Assembly: GCA_012727835.1 (NCBI GenBank)
Contig: JAAYGE010000221.1
Coordinates: forward strand, 1 to 8,834
DNA length: 8,834 nucleotides
From: Bacillota bacterium
GTDB lineage: Bacteria; Bacillota_H; UBA994; UBA5500
Direction: 5' to 3'
In this document: positions 6,957-8,834 of the stretch, in pieces
How positions within the stretch are numbered: position 1 is the first letter of the stretch
Layout: the number at the start of each line of letters is the position of its first letter
The notes under the pieces: model-generated
Seen by the model: only the letters and a program-made list of their open reading frames with translations
Told to the model about the DNA's origin: nothing
The model's database searches: none
Program-made: the position numbers and the translations under genes

Positions 6957-6992
6957 AAAAAATCTGGCTTGTGATCGTGAGCCAGATTTTTT
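6957..6992 (-). terminator. Strong rho-independent terminator of glsA
   Basis: A 13-bp perfect inverted repeat (AAAAAATCTGGCT at 6957-6969 with AGCCAGATTTTTT at 6980-6992) surrounds a 10-base loop. Read on the minus strand it is a GC-containing hairpin ending in six T, 10 bases after the glsA stop, a standard intrinsic terminator. The plus-strand reading also ends in a long T-run (continuing CTTTTTGTTTT), but no plus-strand transcript is expected to arrive here. Confidence 0.9.
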
Positions 6993-7001
6993 CTTTTTGT
7001 T

Positions 7002-7910
7002 TTAAAATACACTGAGGTTTAACAAACGCGAGAGGTCGGCCAGCACCTGTACTCCGGCAATACTATTGCCTTTCTCATCTAGGGCGGGAGCAATTACACC
7101 AATACCCATTTGTTGCCGAGGAGCCGTAGCCATTATGGCTCCAGAAACGCCACTCTTAGCAGGAATACCCACCTTAACAGCAAACTCCCCCGTCGCATTG
7201 TACATACCACAGGTATACATGAAGGTGCGGGCAATGCGCAACACTTCCGGGCTGAGCTGTGGTTCCGCATCCGGACCCAGGGCCAAACGTCGCGCTAAAG
7301 TGGCTAGGCCTACCACATCGGTCTCAATGGAGCACTGGCGGAAATACAAATCCAGCACCTCTTCCACATCCCCATCGATAGCACCCACATCGCGCAAGAA
7401 ATAACCGATAGCCCGGTTGCGGTCACCGGTGGCCTTTTCCGACTTGTAAACCCGCTCATTGAAGCGAATGCGCTCATTACCGGCTATAGCTTTAATATAC
7501 GAGTACAAACGCTCGAAGCGTTCAGCCACACTGTTGCCTTTGATTAAGGCAGTAGTAGCAATAGCTCCGGCATTAATCATGGGGTTTAAAGGACGGAGGG
7601 ATGAAAAGGTTTCTAATTTAACAATCGAATTAAAAGCATCGCCCGTCGGTTCCATGCCGATGCGATCAAAGACACCGTCAAAGCCTTGATCTTCCAAAGC
7701 CAACATGAGGGCAAACACCTTCGATACACTCTGCAAAGTGAAGCGAATATCCGTATCGCCGGCCAAATAAGTCTTACCCTCCCCATCTATCAGGCAGATG
7801 CCAATAGCATCGGCATCGCTCATGGCCAGCTCCGGTATATAAGTTGCCACCCGGCCTTGGGCCGTTAAGGCACGGTTCTGGGCGATAATGGCTTCTAAAG
7901 TAGCTTGCAT
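7002..7910 (-). CDS. glsA: Glutaminase (GlsA type)
   Basis: A 302-residue cytosolic glutaminase: L-glutamine + H2O gives L-glutamate + ammonia. The family has the serine beta-lactamase-like fold. Visible marks: FTLQSVSKVFAL with the SxxK nucleophile pair Ser61/Lys64, NPMINAGAIA (109-118) with substrate-contacting Asn113, YKSEKATGDRNRAIGYFL (155-172), MYTCGMYNATGEF (231-243) and VGIPAKSGVSG (247-257), where KSG is the counterpart of the beta-lactamase KTG motif. Length is close to the usual 300-310 and all key residues are present. The ATG at 7910 is preferred because AAGGAGGG ends seven bases before it; an in-frame ATG at 7931 lies upstream of that site. It is monocistronic with a strong terminator and diverges from the mannosidase gene. 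No transporter or glutamine riboswitch accompanies it, so its role (nitrogen release, or ammonia for pH control) is open. Confidence 0.96.
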   Translation of the reverse strand: MQATLEAIIAQNRALTAQGRVATYIPELAMSDADAIGICLIDGEGKTYLAGDTDIRFTLQSVSKVFALMLALEDQGFDGVFDRIGMEPTGDAFNSIVKLETFSSLRPLNPMINAGAIATTALIKGNSVAERFERLYSYIKAIAGNERIRFNERVYKSEKATGDRNRAIGYFLRDVGAIDGDVEEVLDLYFRQCSIETDVVGLATLARRLALGPDAEPQLSPEVLRIARTFMYTCGMYNATGEFAVKVGIPAKSGVSGAIMATAPRQQMGIGVIAPALDEKGNSIAGVQVLADLSRLLNLSVF

Positions 7911-7917
7911 GCAAACA

Positions 7918-7925
7918 CCCTCCTT
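7918..7925 (-). promoter_or_regulatory. Shine-Dalgarno fixing the glsA start
   Basis: AAGGAGGG on the minus strand, seven bases upstream of the ATG at 7910. It lies inside the seven extra codons that a start at 7931 would add, so it excludes that longer form. Confidence 0.85.
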
Positions 7926-7939
7926 ATCCATATAGTCAC

Positions 7940-7968
7940 ATTTTAGCCAATTTCGCCATTCCTGGCTA
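7940..7968 (-). promoter_or_regulatory. Candidate glsA promoter
   Basis: On the minus strand, TAGCCA (7968-7963, four of six at the -35) precedes TAAAAT (7945-7940, five of six at the -10) by 17 bases, with the -10 about 30 bases before the glsA ATG. A short inverted repeat (AGCCA at 7945-7949, TGGCT at 7963-7967) lies within it and could bind a regulator or be chance. This is a weak prediction. Confidence 0.35.
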
Positions 7969-8043
7969 GGGCCCGTCCGGGCGCAGGACTTAAGCAGCGG
8001 TGCATAGAAATACTTTCACAAGCATTAATCTGGATAGAAGTAT

Positions 8044-8050
8044 AAGGAGG
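8044..8050 (+). promoter_or_regulatory. Shine-Dalgarno fixing the alpha-mannosidase start
   Basis: AAGGAGG, seven bases before the ATG at 8058; it decides the start of the gene running off the window end. Confidence 0.9.
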
Positions 8051-8057
8051 CCAACAT

Positions 8058-8834
8058 ATGTGGTGGACCAAGGAGAAGTTAAAGGCGCGGGTACAGGAGC
8101 TTAGCTCCTACCGTTACCGGGATCGGCGGGAAATTCGTGAGTTCCGTTGGCGGTTGGACCCGGAGGGGCAAGTTGGAGCTCGTCCTCCAAAGGATGATGA
8201 ATGGCAAACTAGACGTCTGGGCGGCCGCTGGGAAGGGCGTGACCTCTACGCCTGGTTACAGGCGGACGTTACCTTGCCAACCGAGTGGGCTGGCAAGCAA
8301 GTACTTGGGCTCTTTGATTTCGGCCGCACCGGTGGTGGCCACAATTCCGGCTTTGAATCGTTGTTGTTCGTTGATGGCATACCCTATCAGGGAGTCGATT
8401 CCAACCATCAGGAAGTATTCTTTGGCCCGGAAAACGTAGGGCGCACTATTTCACTAACCTTCCGCTTATGGTCGGGCCTAGAAGGTGGCGGACCACCCCG
8501 GGTGCAGGAACATCGCATACAGCAAGCTGAGATTGCCTGGCTAGACCCGATAGTCGACGACCTCTATTTTTGGGCTCAGGCTATCGTAGAGACTCTAGAT
8601 GTATTAGACCAAAATCAGCCCGAGTATCACAAGCTCTTACAGACGCTGGACCGGGCCCTGCAGCAGCTGGATTGGACCAAGCCGGGCTCCGACAGCTTCT
8701 ACGCCAGCACGGAATTGGCCAGGACTACCCTGAAAGAGTACTTGAGCCGCTTGCCTAAGAACCATCCGGTGGTGATCCACTGTATAGGCCATACCCATAT
8801 TGACGTGGCTTGGCTGTGGCGCTTAAAGCATACC
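8058..8834 (+). CDS. Alpha-mannosidase, glycoside hydrolase family 38 (3' partial)
   Basis: The frame is open from ATG 8058 to the last base, giving 259 codons with no stop; family members run to about 1000 residues, so roughly a quarter is seen. Residues 1-160 form the N-terminal accessory beta-domain of bacterial and vacuolar-type GH38 enzymes, including GLFDFGRTGGGHNSGFESLL (84-103), VDGIPYQGVDSNHQEVFF (105-122) and the acidic helix around 160-200. At the very edge comes GHTHIDVAWLWRLKHT (244-259), the start of the catalytic domain. His247 and Asp249 match the HxD zinc ligands of the family. The enzyme releases alpha-linked mannose from oligosaccharides, with zinc and a later Asp nucleophile outside the window. 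There is no signal peptide, so a cytoplasmic role is likely. It has a strong Shine-Dalgarno sequence and its own divergent control region; partners downstream cannot be seen. Confidence 0.93.
   Translation, partial: MWWTKEKLKARVQELSSYRYRDRREIREFRWRLDPEGQVGARPPKDDEWQTRRLGGRWEGRDLYAWLQADVTLPTEWAGKQVLGLFDFGRTGGGHNSGFESLLFVDGIPYQGVDSNHQEVFFGPENVGRTISLTFRLWSGLEGGGPPRVQEHRIQQAEIAWLDPIVDDLYFWAQAIVETLDVLDQNQPEYHKLLQTLDRALQQLDWTKPGSDSFYASTELARTTLKEYLSRLPKNHPVVIHCIGHTHIDVAWLWRLKHT

Noticed and set aside
7066..7404. 112-codon plus-strand open frame inside glsA
   Set aside because: Antisense to conserved glutaminase motifs; composition (Ser, Pro, Thr, Arg) is that of a shadow frame.
7911..7931. Upstream in-frame ATG for glsA at 7931
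   Set aside because: The intervening codons contain the AAGGAGGG site that serves the ATG at 7910, and they add no family sequence.
8137..8439. 100-codon plus-strand open frame overlapping the mannosidase start
   Set aside because: It is out of frame with the clear GH38 sequence that begins at 8058 and stays open to the window end.
1..8834. One integrated novel system (defence island, biosynthetic cluster or mobile element)
   Set aside because: Outside the ABC operon the genes are separate, differently oriented units of known unrelated families with their own terminators; no transposase, integrase, direct-repeat boundary, CRISPR array or toxin-antitoxin pair is visible.

Overview
The window looks like chromosomal DNA from an endospore-forming, Gram-positive anaerobe of the class Clostridia (broadly the Peptococcaceae/Desulfotomaculales/Moorella type). 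The main evidence is an alpha/beta-type small acid-soluble spore protein gene. Strong Shine-Dalgarno sequences (AGGAGGT, AAGGAGG), compact intergenic gaps and a gene family I recall mainly from those spore-formers agree with this. The placement is inference; no rRNA or other marker gene is present. I see no mobile element, CRISPR array, tRNA or rRNA.

Layout. (1) Positions 3-3330, plus strand: a tightly coupled ABC exporter operon ordered permease (5' end outside the window), ATPase, permease, with two 4-bp ATGA stop/start overlaps. The second permease carries an unusual C-terminal extension that reads like a barrel-sandwich (lipoyl/biotinyl-like) domain. A 9-bp perfect hairpin overlaps its stop codon. 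(2) Positions 3415-5511, minus strand: a 698-residue S9-family serine peptidase (acylaminoacyl-peptidase/prolyl oligopeptidase type), convergent with the operon. (3) Positions 5512-5665: a divergent promoter region with a near-consensus TTGACA-17-TAAAAT promoter on the plus strand and a weaker overlapping minus-strand candidate. (4) Positions 5666-6568, plus strand: a 300-residue protein of unclear function, in a family I recall being labelled 'quinate 5-dehydrogenase' without visible support. (5) Positions 6629-6862, minus strand: the spore protein, sharing a bidirectional terminator with gene 4. (6) Positions 7002-7910, minus strand: glutaminase (GlsA) with a strong terminator. (7) Positions 8058-8834, plus strand: the N-terminal 259 codons of a GH38 alpha-mannosidase, cut by the window edge at its zinc-binding motif.

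How the genes work together: only the three ABC genes form an evident functional unit, an FtsX/MacB-like heteromeric transporter or mechanotransmission complex. The remaining genes are separate transcription units for peptide, glutamine and mannoside breakdown and for spore DNA protection. They look like a housekeeping/catabolic stretch rather than a single new system. The two observations most worth following are the permease C-terminal domain and the unexplained 5666-6568 gene.
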